Part shown: piece by piece, positions 30,890 through 41,714 of the stretch
Layout of the letters: each line of letters opens with the position of its first letter
How positions within the stretch are numbered: the stretch's first letter is position 1
Source of the DNA: Progne subis subis
Lineage: Eukaryota; Chordata; Aves; Passeriformes; Hirundinidae
Length of the DNA: 64,000 nt
Direction of reading: 5' to 3'
NCBI GenBank assembly: GCA_022316685.1
Contig: JAKJHU010000258.1
Coordinates: 186,001-250,000 of the forward strand
Made by a program: the position numbers and the translations under genes
Notes under the pieces: generated by a model
Databases searched by the model: none
The model's input: only the letters and a program-made list of their open reading frames with translations
Told to the model about the DNA's origin: nothing

Positions 30890-31770
30890 TGTATTGGTTT
30901 GGCACGGCCTGGTTTTTGGCAGCAGGGGCGCCACAAATATCCATGGGGATGCAGAGATCCACTCTCAGCCCATGGGGATCCATGGGAGATGCAGAGATCC
31001 ACTCTCAGCCCATGGGGATCCATGGGGATGCAGAGATCCACTCTCAGCCCATGGGGATCCATGGGGATGCAGAGATCCACTCTCAGCCCATGGGGATCCA
31101 TGGGGATGCAGAGATCCACCCACAGCCCCTGGGGAGGTGCCCATCCCAGAGCGGGTGGATGCCTGGATGAGGCTGTGATCCAGTGGGAGACCCGGTGGAG
31201 AGAGGGGGCCCTGCTTCCAGGCTGGAGCAGCCTGTCCTTGGAGGACTGCACCCCGTGGGAGGAGAGCCCCATGCTGCAGCAGTTTGGGAGGACTGTGTGC
31301 CCGTGGGAGGGACTCACATTGCAGCAGGTGCGGTAGGGCTGCTGCTTGTGAGAGTGGACCCACGCTGGGGCAGTTCATGGAGAACTGTATCCAGTGGGAG
31401 GGACTCCATGGCCATATGAGGGAAGGGCTCCTCTCCCAGAGCACCAGAAGAAGATCTCTAGATGAAATGAAAAAAATTCCCATGTCCTGTCTCTCTGTGC
31501 TGTCATGGGAAGGAGGGATGGGCTGGATGGAAAAAAGGTGATTTAAGGGTTTCTTTTTTCCTCTCATTATTCTCCTGTGATTCTGCTAGTATTAAAATTC
31601 ACTTTGCAACTCGAGCCTTTTTTGCATTTGAAATATTTCTCCTGGTCCTTATGTCACTCATGAGGTGTTTGTTAATATTTTTTTCCTTCTCTGCCCAGCT
31701 GTTGCAGGGGAGGATGAGTGAAGGACTCTCGTGGGTGCCTGGCAGTGGGCCAATGTCCAACCATGACACA
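30890..31770 (+). mobile_element. Solo LTR, avian ERV, family A (copy 1)
   Basis: Begins TGTATTGGTTTGGCACGGCCTGG. It carries the ATGCCTGGATGAG..CCAGTGGGAGA and GCAGCAG/GGGAGG landmarks also seen, diverged, at 55588-56805, and ends near CCATGACACA. No internal retroviral sequence adjoins it. It contains an expanded 39 bp tandem repeat. Confidence 0.75.
30948..31143 (+). repeat. 39 bp tandem repeat, five units
   Basis: Units start at 30948, 30988, 31027, 31066 and 31105 with the core GATGCAGAGATCCACTCTCA. The first four are almost identical and the fifth is diverged. The unit is 13 codons long, so open frames run through it. The related LTR at 55588 has a single unit. Confidence 0.95.
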
Positions 31771-32340
31771 AGGTAACTGCAAACAGCTGACCCCTGGCTA
31801 TTTGAGCAGGCAATCTTATAGAGCATGTGCAGGAAGCAGGGGTAATAAGTTCAAGTGCCAGGAAGTTTTCTGAGTCTTCATCAAAACAACCACCAGGAGG
31901 CCGACGAGCGCCGCGTGCAGAGACCATGCATGTACTACAAGGGCTTGCATAATCATGTGATTATAGAATAAGTTACAACATGAAGGTTAGGAAAGTATAA
32001 TGAGAATAAAAATAAAACCAAAACTAACATACAAAACATAGTACTGTGTGAGGACAGACATGTAAGTTTGTAGTGGATATATCCCACTCACTCCTAGCAC
32101 TGAGTAAAGATACCTCCTCTAAAAGCCTTATAGTATGCGCTACTGATTTCTTGCCTAGTTTTCCTGGGTTTTTTGCCCATCTCATTGCCTGCAAAGTTGG
32201 ACATACCAGCAGGAATTCACAATTGCTGGGAGAGGTTCTTTAGTCCCTGGCTATGAAAGCTTCCCCCTGATGATGTGTGGAACCAAGGAGATCATTCTGA
32301 CAATGCAGGGACTCTTTATAACCAAGGGTCCATTGTTTTG
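31771..32340. other. Unassigned, mostly AT-rich
   Basis: No gene seen. 32210-32335 contains short pieces like the LTR fragment at 29790 and one or two units of the 38 bp repeat (GGAACCAAGG..GTCCATTGT). Confidence 0.5.
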
Positions 32341-33439
32341 CTCTCCCTGCCCCAGCCCTGCAGAGCAGCCCAGAGCTGTCTGTCCCTGCAGCAGGAACTG
32401 GAGGCACTGGAGGTCAGGAACAGCCACTCTGTGTCTGGAATGCTCAGGACATGCTCAGCTCAGGCAGCTCGTGCAGCCCCAGGGCCAGCCCCGCTGCCCA
32501 GCACAGCAGCACAGAGTTGGCCCCGGGGCTCCTCAGGCAGCTCCTGCTGCCCCAGGGACAGGGCAGCCTCTGGCCAGGGCTCCTCTGCACAGCCACGGGC
32601 TCCTGCTCTGCTCCTGGCACATGCCAGCTGCCCACAGAGCCTTTGCCAGGGGAACACGTCTGTGCTGGCCTGAGCAGCCATTGCTGCAGCCCCTGCCCTG
32701 CTGCCCACAGCCCCGAGCTGGGGCTGCTGCTCTGCAGAGCACGGGGGCTGTGCTGCCCGGGGCCCTGGGCTGCCTCTGCTGGGCTCTGCTGCTCAGGCTG
32801 GGAGACAGAGGCAGCTGATGCTGCTCCCTGCACTGACCCCCTCGCACACAGGCTCTGCTGGGGCCATGGAGGCTGCGCAGAGGTGCCTGCCTTGTTCCAG
32901 GGCTGCCCCATGGCCTTGGGGCTGCCCTGCATCCTCCTGGGGAAGTTCCCTGAGGGTCAGACCAGTCCCTGGCCAGACTCCTTTCCCTGTGCCTGCTGTG
33001 TCCCCTGGGGCTGCAGAGCTCTCCTGGCTCACAGCACACATTCAGTCCTTGATCCCGGGGTGAGCCCACCCTGGCCAGGCCTGTGCCCAGGGAGCTCCAC
33101 TCCCTGCTGATCCCTGGCACACACTGTCCCTGCAGGTGCCCTGTGTTCTCCTGGCAGCTCCCAAGGCCCTCCAGACAAAGCTTCCCCTGCCATCAGCCCT
33201 GGCACCAGCTGCAGAGCCCCAGCCAGGTTCAGCACAGACCATTCCCCATCTGATGGGCCCTGGCCACCAACAAGCAGAACCTGAGCCAGCCCTGAGTGCC
33301 CTGAAGGCCACACTGGGACCCTGATCTCATCCCACTGAGCCCTGGGAGAACAAGGAACACAAGGAGCCTCTTCAGAGTCTGTTCCTTGGGCCTGTTCCTG
33401 AGAGGGACTGTGCAGGGAGAGCAAAGCCTTCCTGCCCTG
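32341..33439. other. Unassigned GC-rich interval
   Basis: About 1.1 kb of GC-rich DNA open on both strands for up to 219 codons. There are no domains, no convincing splice structure and no copy elsewhere in the window, so I do not call a gene. Confidence 0.5.
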
Positions 33440-33775
33440 CCCTCAGGAGATCCCTTTGCTGCTGCAGCTGCTGTGCTGGAGCCCAGCTGTGTCCCAGCAG
33501 TGCCCATGGCCTGTCCCTGCCTGTGGGCACAGCACGGACACGCAGCAGCACAGTGACCAAGCTGCCAGAGCACTCGGGCCTGACAGCCACAGCAGGGCTG
33601 GGAAGGAGAGGCTGGAGCTGGGAAGAGCAGATGTGGGAAGAGCCAGGGCCATTGTCCCTGGCTGTGCTGCTGTGCTGGGAGTCTCTTCCCTCCACCTCTG
33701 CTCACAGGCACTGCCCCTGCAGAGACAGAGAAGGGCAGAGGAAGCATCTTGGACACACAGGGCAGAGCAGGACAC
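33440..33775 (-). repeat. OR-downstream GC-rich segment, inverted duplicate of 14085-14430
   Basis: Near-identical reverse complement of 14085-14430. It lies downstream of the minus-strand OR fragment at 34045-34165. Confidence 0.85.
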
Positions 33776-34044
33776 TTTATTTTACATAAATGCACAGTGA
33801 TGATGGCTCCTTACTGTCTCTGCTTAACACAAGCATGGGAGATGCTGATGTAGCAATACTGTGACTAATGGGATCGTTTTTAGAAAATATATTAAAAAAA
33901 AAAGGAAAAAAGAGGAAAATTAAAATACAACCAATAGCATAACAGAAAAGACACATGGCACAAATCAGTCTGGGCCTGGAATGAGTTTCATTCTGAATGC
34001 TATGCAGAAACAAAGATGTACTCGATTTTTTCTGAATAGCACAG

Positions 34045-34165
34045 AGTGGTCATATTCCTCAGGCCATCCTCATGCTCCTGGTTCCTCAGGCTCTAGATGA
34101 GGGGGTTCAGTGTTGGAGGCACCAGCGAGTACAGAAGTGACAGTGCCAGATCCAGGGATGGGCAC
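34045..34165 (-). pseudogene. OR14-like C-terminal fragment (TM7)
   Basis: About 40 codons reading PSLDLALS..YSLVPPTLNPLI, then an in-frame TAG where the conserved TM7 tyrosine should be, then SLRNQE. Everything upstream of PSLDL has been replaced by unrelated GC-rich DNA at 34166. The downstream flank matches that of the intact gene at 12915-13847, so it was once a full paralogous locus. Confidence 0.88.
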
Positions 34166-34849
34166 CAGGGTGGCACAGGTGACCTTTAGGCTTTGCAGGG
34201 CCCAGGCACAAGGGCTGTGCCCGAGTCAGGGCTGAGCTCACACTCTGTGGGCTGGGGCAGAGCCCAGGCAGAAATCAGCCCCTGCCCCAGCAGCTCTGCA
34301 GTGGTGGCCACCAGGCCGGGCTGCCAAGGGAGGCTTCTGGCCATGGCCTGCAGGGAGCTGCTGCTGCCAAGGTGCCTTTGGTGTCCCAGGCTCTCCTGGC
34401 ACAGCTCCCAGCACTCTGCACTTGTTCCCGAGGCCTTCACTGTGTTGGGGCTGGCCTGGGGCTTTTCCTGCAGCGGGACCTGGCCTGGCCATGGCACAGG
34501 AAAGGCAGTTCCTGCTGGAGCAGGAGGCTCTGCCTGCAATGGGCTCAGACAACTCCAACAAGGCCCTGTTTTCAAAGTCCCCAGTGGGAAATGAAGAAGA
34601 GGATTCATGGTTCTTTTGAGGTGAATAATGCTGAAAGCAGCCTGACTCCTCCATCCCCCAGTTCAACATCCCGAGAGGGAGCTGAAGCTGTGGCAGAGCT
34701 GGAAAAATGCCCAGAGAAAGGAACAACCAAGTGACACCACTGAGAGCTTCTGCAGAGCTGCTGAGCTGGCACAGCCTGGGCACATCTGACTGACAGGGCA
34801 GCACTTCAGGCTAGAACAGCCCCATCCCGAATTTTACCTGCAACACCTC
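34166..34849. other. Unassigned GC-rich interval
   Basis: Replaces the body of the OR locus. Open frames exist on both strands without recognisable domains. Confidence 0.5.
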
Positions 34850-35412
34850 CTGACAGTTCCCTTCTTGGTGGGGTATGGAGATTCCTCCCTGGAGGGCAGA
34901 CACCCTCAAGGTCACTGCCTGAGGCTGAGCTGAAGAGATTTGCCCAGGATCATTGGTCTGAGGGAGAGACACCCATCTCTACTTAATAACAGTTTTTCTT
35001 TAATACAATTGCTTCAAAATTGCTTCCTAGAGCACTATATTAAAATCGGTGTTACAGCTCCTACCCTATGGAGTAGGTAATTCTGATTAAGACCTTTCTG
35101 TCTAGCCATGATCATAATCAATCATATCTATATGTACACAAATGCTTTTGGTTTTCCATCCTTATTGTTGTGGGACGAAGTTGTACAAAGGTTCAATTCC
35201 ACCTGTATAATCCTTTACACAGAAATCTTTAACAAAGTCTGGGGCTGGGATTGGATCCAGTAAGTCCCAGGATCCTCTCACAGAAAGAGTTTGTAAAGCC
35301 TGGTTTGGGGAGCTTGGGGGTATGATTGGGGTGTCGGGGGTCCTTTCTGCACCTTGTGACCCAACAGGAGCTTGTTTAATAAATTTTGCCTGAAGCTCCC
35401 ACTCTGTCCATG
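34850..35412 (+). mobile_element. Solo LTR-like element
   Basis: Starts TGACAGTTCCCTTCTTGG and ends TCCATGACA. It has AATAAA at about 35378 followed by a U5-like stretch. No internal sequence is adjacent, and the class is not assigned. Confidence 0.5.
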
Positions 35413-35415
35413 ACA

Positions 35416-35800
35416 GGAACCCCTGTGAGTGCCTGTGAAATCCCGGCTCTTTGGCAGCCTGGAGACTCCTGGGATGTCCTCATGGAGCCCCTGTGAGTTT
35501 CTGTCACCTCACTGTTCTTTAGGAGCACAGGGATGTCACCACTGGACTCCTGCCACTGCCTGGGACAAATTGGCTCCTTGGCAGCATAGAGACACCTCTG
35601 TTGTCACTGTGCAGCCCTGTGACTGTCTGTCACCTCATGACCCTTAGGAAGATTAAGGACCCCTGGGATGTCACCATGGAACCCCTGTGAATGAGTGTGG
35701 CCAAACATCTTCAGGAGCCCAGAGACCCCTCAGATGTCACCATGGAGCCCCTGTGCCTGCACGTGAGCTTATAGTCCTTTAGCAGGTGGAAACCCCTGGA
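35416..35800 (+). repeat. Minisatellite of ~70-80 bp units
   Basis: About five degenerate units containing GGGATGTCACCATGGAGCCC, CTGTGAGTG and AGGAGCCTGGAGACCCCT-like segments. Confidence 0.8.
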
Positions 35801-35929
35801 ATGTATTCAATTTAAATAGATTGCTCTGCTGAGCAATCTATTAGAATCTACTTAGAATAGATTCCTCTGCTCTGCTGAGCATGGATACTCAGCAGCTTGG
35901 AGGTTCCCTGATGAATTTTAGTTCTCCAG

Positions 35930-37290
35930 AGGCTTGCTCAGTCTTAGTTCTTCAGTTCAGGAATTCAGTGCCAAAGGCTCATTAGTATTTCAAAACACCC
36001 TAAACAAGACAAGCCCCTTGGAATAATTTAATTTCAAGTCTTCAATTCTTATGTGGTCACTTAGATTATTGAAGTATGTTCAAAGAGAATACACTATGTC
36101 TTTGAAAAATGCAGGGAAATTTTTTGTCCTGTTTAGTTTTGTTTTCCTGTTTATAGATTGATATCAGCAATCTCCAGTTGACATTGATGCCCATAAACTC
36201 CTCGTGCACTCTGAATAGATATGAAAATCAATATGACCCTTCATGGCTGACAATCAATCACTTTTCCCCAGCCCCCACCCCACCATTTCCCTCCTCCAGC
36301 CCCTGGGACTCAGAGCAGCCTTGTGCCAATCTGAGCTTCCTCCTCTCCAGGCTGCAGCTGCAGCTTTCAGCTCCTTGGCACCAGCTCCCACCTGCTTTCC
36401 TTGCAGAAGGAGCTGCCTGAGACACAGAGGGATGTTCATTTATTGCCAGCCAACAAAACCAAGGGAAGGCACAGCCCCATGAAAAACAGAAATCCAGCCA
36501 GTGACACAATCAGAGGGGAAGATCAGGATTCCTTCTCCTGCCATCATACAATTCCAGGAAATTCCTGGTCTCTCCTGGTGGGAAAACTTTGGCATTTCTT
36601 AAAAGTGCTCAAACGACCCAGCTAATGAAGATGTGCTCGTGCACCTCGCAAGCTGCAGGTCCTGTACAGCCCTGCAGGGCTCCTGTCCCATCTGCTGTGC
36701 TCCAGTGTAAAACAGGGCCCAGCACTGTCCCAGGATCATTAGAGAGCTGAATTGGAAAGGACCTCAGCAAGTCAGCAGCCCAAGCTGTCAGAAACTGGGC
36801 CAGACCAAGTGGATCAAGGCTTGATTTGGTCTGGATTGGAAAATCTCAAAGGACAGGGAGGGGGCAGCATCTCAGCATCTGGCTGAGCCCATGGGAACAA
36901 AGGTTTCCTCCTGTCCTGGCTGAAGCTCCCCTCTTTCACCCTATATCATTGTCTTTTGTCTCCCACCAGGCCCCCGGTGAAGAGCCTGGCTCTGTGCTCT
37001 CCATCACCTCCTCGGTGGCACTGCCAGGCTGGCATGAGGAGCCCCTCAGCCTTCCCTGCTCGGGGCTGGACAAGCCCAGCTCCCTCAGCCTCTGCTCACA
37101 GCCAAAGGGCTTCAGCCCCACCTTGGGAGCCCTTCCCTAACCCTGCTGCAGCTGCCAGACATCTTTCCTGCCCTGGGGAACCCAAGCCAGGCCACAGTGA
37201 CCTGGATCATGCACGTCCTTGATGTCCTGGTCACACAGCCCAGTCCCTTGTCCCCGTGTCAGGCTCTGGGGTCAATCCTGTGGAACATCC
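35930..37290 (-). repeat. Inverted copy of the 6600-7740 module
   Basis: 36940-37270 is the reverse complement of 6600-6930, and 35930-36330 matches 7310-7740 in reverse. The middle is more diverged. It includes the CR1-like segment in inverted orientation. Confidence 0.75.
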
Positions 37291-37409
37291 TTTGGTGGAG
37301 GCTGTGGCTCCAGGTGCACTGGGGGGATTCTGGGGGACAGGGGACCCTGCTGAACAGGAACAGCATTGGACTTCATGGGGGTAACTGTGATGGGGGCTGG
37401 GGTGGCATG

Positions 37410-37575
37410 ACCAACCCAGTGATGTCACACAGCCACCCAGTACTGTCACAGACAACTCTGTGATGCCATAATCTGCTTTGTGATGTCACAGAGATTACCA
37501 ATGATGTCATAGCTGCTCGATGATCTCCCCTAACCCACTGTGCGATGTCATAGCCCACTCTGTGACCTCATGTTA
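37410..37575 (+). repeat. Short degenerate repeat rich in TGATGTCA
   Basis: Units of about 25-35 bp repeat (A/T)GTGATGTCACAG-like cores near 37420, 37480, 37503 and 37542. The core differs from a cAMP-response element (TGACGTCA) by one base. No neighbouring gene is identified. Confidence 0.65.
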
Positions 37576-37599
37576 CCAGATGATAAATGGTCTACACCT

Positions 37600-38033
37600 G
37601 GTGAGCTAACTCAATGATCATTCTCCAAAACCACTGGCCCATGGAAACCACACCATGCCCATTGTGTAAGAAGGGGACCTGGAAATTCACCAGCCTCAGT
37701 GTCCTGCCAGCTCAGCCAGGCTGACTGGAACATTGGGGTCTGTGAGCACCAGGGACCACCAGAGAGACCCCCAGGACAGAAGAGTGCGTGCAAAAGGGGA
37801 GGGGAAATATGTAAATGATTTTCTGGGAAATGATTATCAAATGTATGTTTAGTCCAGGACCATCAATCAATATGAATGCAAAATACAGAATATAAACAGA
37901 AACTTTCCTGTACTCAGCATGCACGGCTTTGGGAGGAGCTGTTCCCCTGTGCATCCAGCCAAATAAACAACACTGCTTCTAAATGCTACATTGGTGTTAA
38001 GGAGTTTTTTATTTTACCAAATTGTTGGTAACA
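37600..38033 (+). mobile_element. ERV 3' end and LTR-like fragment
   Basis: 37620-37790 matches 58640-58800. A purine run (AAAAGGGGAGGGGAAA, near 37794) is followed by an AT-rich segment with AAATAAACAACA (poly(A) signal type, about 37962) and a TTGGTAACA end at 38033. This looks like PPT plus a short LTR. Confidence 0.5.
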
Positions 38034-38044
38034 CTCCCACTGCC

Positions 38045-38432
38045 AAGGAAAGCTCTGTCTGCTGCTGTTCACAAACAGAGAAGGGCTGGTGGGAGGTGTG
38101 ATGGACTGAGGCTGCCTGGGGTACAGTGACCATGAAATAATCAACTTTCCAGAATTCTGGGAAAGAAGGAAAGGCATCAACAAAACATCTACACTGAAAT
38201 TATGGAGGGCAGACTTTGGCCTCTATAGGATGCAGATTTAGGGAGTACCGAATCAGGTACTGATTTTTATAAGGGAAACAGCCCTTAAAAATAGGAGAGC
38301 CCAGGAAGGATGGACACACTTCAAGAAAGGAATCTTAAGGGGAGGGGAGCATCCTGTCCTGGTGTGCCAAAAGATGAGCAGTGATGAAAATGACTGGCCT
38401 GGCAGTCCATGGTACTTTTATGGGAACTCAGG

Positions 38433-38467
<35 letters not shown>

Positions 38468-39841
38468 AAAAAAAGCTGCAACACCTCTGACAGAAGGTCA
38501 GGCAAATCAGGAAATGTTTAAGGATGTTTTTAGGTCATGGGGAAAGAAAATTAGAGAGGTGAAAGATCAGTTAAAATTTAACCTGGCCAGTTTTCTGAAA
38601 AATTAAAATGTTTCCACAAATAAATTTATAGCAAAATGTGGGATAAGGAAAATTTTTAGTCTTTATTGCATACTGTGAGGAATATAGTAACGAGAGATAA
38701 GGAAAAGGCTGAGCTGCTTAACACCTTGTTTGTCTCATTTTTCAACAATCAGACAGGTTGTCCTCAGGACAAGTGTTCTCCTGAGCTGGTAGATGGGCAC
38801 AGGGAGCAGAACAGCCGTCCTGGAATCCAGGAGGAAGCAGCTGGTGACCTGCTGAGCCACTCAGATGCTCACAGGTGTCTCTGGGACCAGATGGGATCCA
38901 TCCTAGGGGGATGAGGCAGCTGGTGGATGAGCTCACCAAGCTGCTCTCCATCATTTCTCACCAGTCCTGGCTCTGCAGGGAGGTCCCAGAGGACTGGAGG
39001 TGCCAATGTGAGCCCATCCCCAAGAAGGGCTGGAAGGAGGATCTGGGGAACTCCAGGCCTGTCAGCCTGACCTCGGTGCCCAGCAAGGTTCTGGAACAGA
39101 TCACCTGGAGAGCCATCACAGGGCACCCACAGGATGGCCGAGGGATCAGACCCAGCCAGAGTGGATTTCAATGTCTGCATTGATGATCTGGATGAGGGGA
39201 CTGAGTCCACCATCAGCAAATTTGCAGATGACACCAAGCTGGGTGTGAGTGTGGATCTGCTGGAGGGTAGGAGGGCTCTGCACAGGGACCTGGACAGGCT
39301 GGATCCAGGGCCCAAATCCAACAGTGGGAGGTTTAACAAGACCAAGGGCCAGGTCCTGCACTTTGGCCACAACAACCCCTGCAGTGCTACAGGCTGGGGA
39401 CAGAGTGGCTGGAGAGCGTCCAGGCAGAAAGGGACCTGGGGCACTGATGGACAGCAGGCTGGACATGAGCCAGCAGTGTGCCCAGGTGGCCAAGAAGGCC
39501 AATGGCTCCTGGCCTGGATCAGGAATGGTGTGGCCAGCAGGAGCAGGGCAGTGATTCTTCCCCTGTGCTCAGCACTGGTGAGGCCACACCTGGAGTGCTG
39601 TGTCCAGTTCTGGGTCCCCCCAATTTAGGAAGGACATGGAGGGACTGGAGCGTGTCCGGAGAAGGGCAACAAGGCTGGTGAGGGGTCTGGAACACAAGTC
39701 CTGTGAGGAGTGGATGATAGAGCTGGGGTTGTTTATCCTGAAGAAGAGGAGGCTCAGGAGAGACAAGGTGGCATCAGGGCACAGGTTGGGCTTGATGATC
39801 TCCAAGGTGTTTTCCAACCTTGCTGATTCTGTGATTCTCTA
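38045..39841 (+). mobile_element. CR1 LINE ORF2, 3' two-thirds
   Basis: Runs from the endonuclease/RT linker (NREGLVGGV-like) through AELLNTLFVSFF, LGPDGIHPRGMRQL, FADDTKLG and QVLHFGHNN to the GATTCTGTGATTCT terminus. A 33-base A tract at 38433-38465 interrupts it, and many frameshifts kill it. From 39080 on it is duplicated at 1-760. Confidence 0.92.
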
Positions 39842-39850
39842 AAGCCACCC

Positions 39851-40780
39851 TTGGAGCAGTTGCAGGATGAGCCCTGGGCCTCCTCCTCAGAAGGTCCAGC
39901 AGCCCAGGTCCCTCAGCTTCTCCACACAGCCCCAAATCCCATCCTGTCAGTCCTGCAGATCCTCTGCAGCTCCTCCTCATTGCCCAGAACAGGGAGCCCC
40001 ACAGCCAGACACAGCAGCCCAGATGTGCCCCCCCTGGCCTGTGGTGCCTCTGGCAAGGGAACAGCCCGAGGCACTGCAGGAGCCTGCAGACAATTGCTGC
40101 AGCACTTGTAGGATGATCCTGCTCCCCAAGGGACGTTCCCATGGTGTGATGCTGTTTGCTCCCAACCTGCCCACGGCCACCCTGGGGCTGCTCACGGGGC
40201 TTTTCTCTGCTGAGCATCGGCCTGGGCGTGTTCTGGAGAGAGCCTGGGCAAGGAGCCTGGAGCCCCCAGGCCCTGGCCTGAGGCGTCAGCGCTGCCCCAG
40301 CAGTGCCCATGGCCTGTCCCTGCTGCAGCCCCGGCACTGCCACCCCCAGCACTGTGCCCGGCCCCGAGAGCGCTCAGGCCCTACAGCAGCACCAGGGCCA
40401 GGAGGGCAGCGGGGCAGGGGCACGGGAGCAGCACTGGCAACACCAAGTGCTGCTGCTGCTGGGCACAGCTGCTGTGCCAGCACTGATCTGCCCCAGCTCT
40501 GCACACAGACATTGCTGCTGCAGCTCCAGAGAAGGGAACAAAATGCGGATCTCCAGTAAAAACTCTACTGGGAGATCCTTTTTAGTTCATTTAAGGCAAC
40601 CAAGAGCGCAGTCCATCATTGACACTGTCTGTGGCCATAGTGAAGATGTAGGGAAATAAAGTTGCACAAACCATGATCCTTTTTTGTAGATATTAGAAAA
40701 GTAAAATAAAGAAAAAGAACCTCCAAAAGGAAAAGACCAATGGATTTTATTACAAGTGATATGCAGAAATTAAACAGCAA
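39851..40780. repeat. Duplicated downstream flank of OR copy C
   Basis: Matches 770-1480 almost exactly to about 40560. The remaining 220 bp is AT-rich 3' flank. An AATAAA at about 40654-40659 reads on plus and is thus not the OR signal. Confidence 0.8.
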
Positions 40781-40781
40781 T

Positions 40782-41714
40782 CTAATGTTTCTGAAATTGT
40801 CCAGTGACCAGACTCCACACTGCAGCCTTGAGTTCCTGGTTCCTCAGGCTGTAGGTGAGGGGGTTCAGGGCTGGAGACACCACTGAGTACAGAACTGACA
40901 CAACCAGATCCAGGGATGGGGAGGAGCTGGAGGGGGGCTTCAGGTAGGCAAATGTGCCAGTGCTGAGAAACAGGGAAACCACGGCCAGGTGAGGGAGGCA
41001 GGTGGAAAAGGCTTTGTGCCGTCCCTGCTCAGAGGGGATCCTTAGAACCACCCTGAAGATCTGCACATACGAGAAAACTATGAACAGAAAACAGCAAAAA
41101 AATAAACAGATGGAAAACAAAAGAAGACCAAGTTCCCTGAGGTAGGATTTGGAGCAAGCGAGCGTGAGGATGTGTGGGATTTCACAGAAGAACTGGCCCA
41201 GGGCATTGCCCTGGCACAAGGGCAGGGAAAATGTATTGGCTGTGTGCAGCAGAGCATTGAGAAAGCCACTGGCCCAGGCAGCTGCTGCCATGTGGGCACA
41301 AGCTCTGCTGCCCAGGAGGGTCCCGTAGTGCAGGGGTTTGCAGATGGACACGTAGCGGTCATAGCACATGATGGTCAGGAGGAAATACTCTGATGTGAGG
41401 AAGAAAAAAACTAAAAATACCTGTGCAGCACATCCTGTGTAGGAGATGGTCCTGGTGTCCCAGAGGGAATTGTGCATGGCTTTGGGGACAGTGGTGAGGA
41501 TGGAGCCCAGGTCAGTGAGGGCCAGGTTGAGCAGGAAGAAGAACATGGGCGTGTGCAGGAGGTGGCCGCAGGCTACGGCGCTGATGATGAGGCCGTTGGC
41601 TAGGAGGGCAGCCAGGGAGATGGCCAGGAAGAGGCAGAAGTGCAGGAGCTGCAGCTGCCGCGTGTGTGCCAATGGCAGCAGGAGGAAGTGGCTGATGGAG
41701 CTGCTGTTGGACAT
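40782..41714 (-). CDS. Intact olfactory receptor, OR14-like (copy C)
   Basis: 310 residues, same length and layout as the receptor at 12915-13847 and roughly 87% identical to it by eye. NSS glycosylation site, LANG in TM1, TPMFFFLL, MCYDRYVSIC, SYVQIF, RHKAFSTC and TM7 with NPLTYSLRN, where the usual isoleucine is threonine. Residues 1-61 equal copy B. Differences lie around residues 62-112 (TM2-TM3, including a rearranged VFLVFFFLTSEYF), 186-215 (loop 2 to TM5) and after 245 (TM6-TM7 and tail). The gene sits in a direct duplicate of copy A, whose OR has a frameshift, so this may be the working partner of that pair. The proximal splice acceptor is altered by one base. Confidence 0.95.
   Translation of the reverse strand: MSNSSSISHFLLLPLAHTRQLQLLHFCLFLAISLAALLANGLIISAVACGHLLHTPMFFFLLNLALTDLGSILTTVPKAMHNSLWDTRTISYTGCAAQVFLVFFFLTSEYFLLTIMCYDRYVSICKPLHYGTLLGSRACAHMAAAAWASGFLNALLHTANTFSLPLCQGNALGQFFCEIPHILTLACSKSYLRELGLLLFSICLFFCCFLFIVFSYVQIFRVVLRIPSEQGRHKAFSTCLPHLAVVSLFLSTGTFAYLKPPSSSSPSLDLVVSVLYSVVSPALNPLTYSLRNQELKAAVWSLVTGQFQKH

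Noticed and set aside
32270..33120. 182- to 219-codon frames on both strands
   Set aside because: GC-rich, overlapping on both strands, no motif, splice context or second copy to test conservation.
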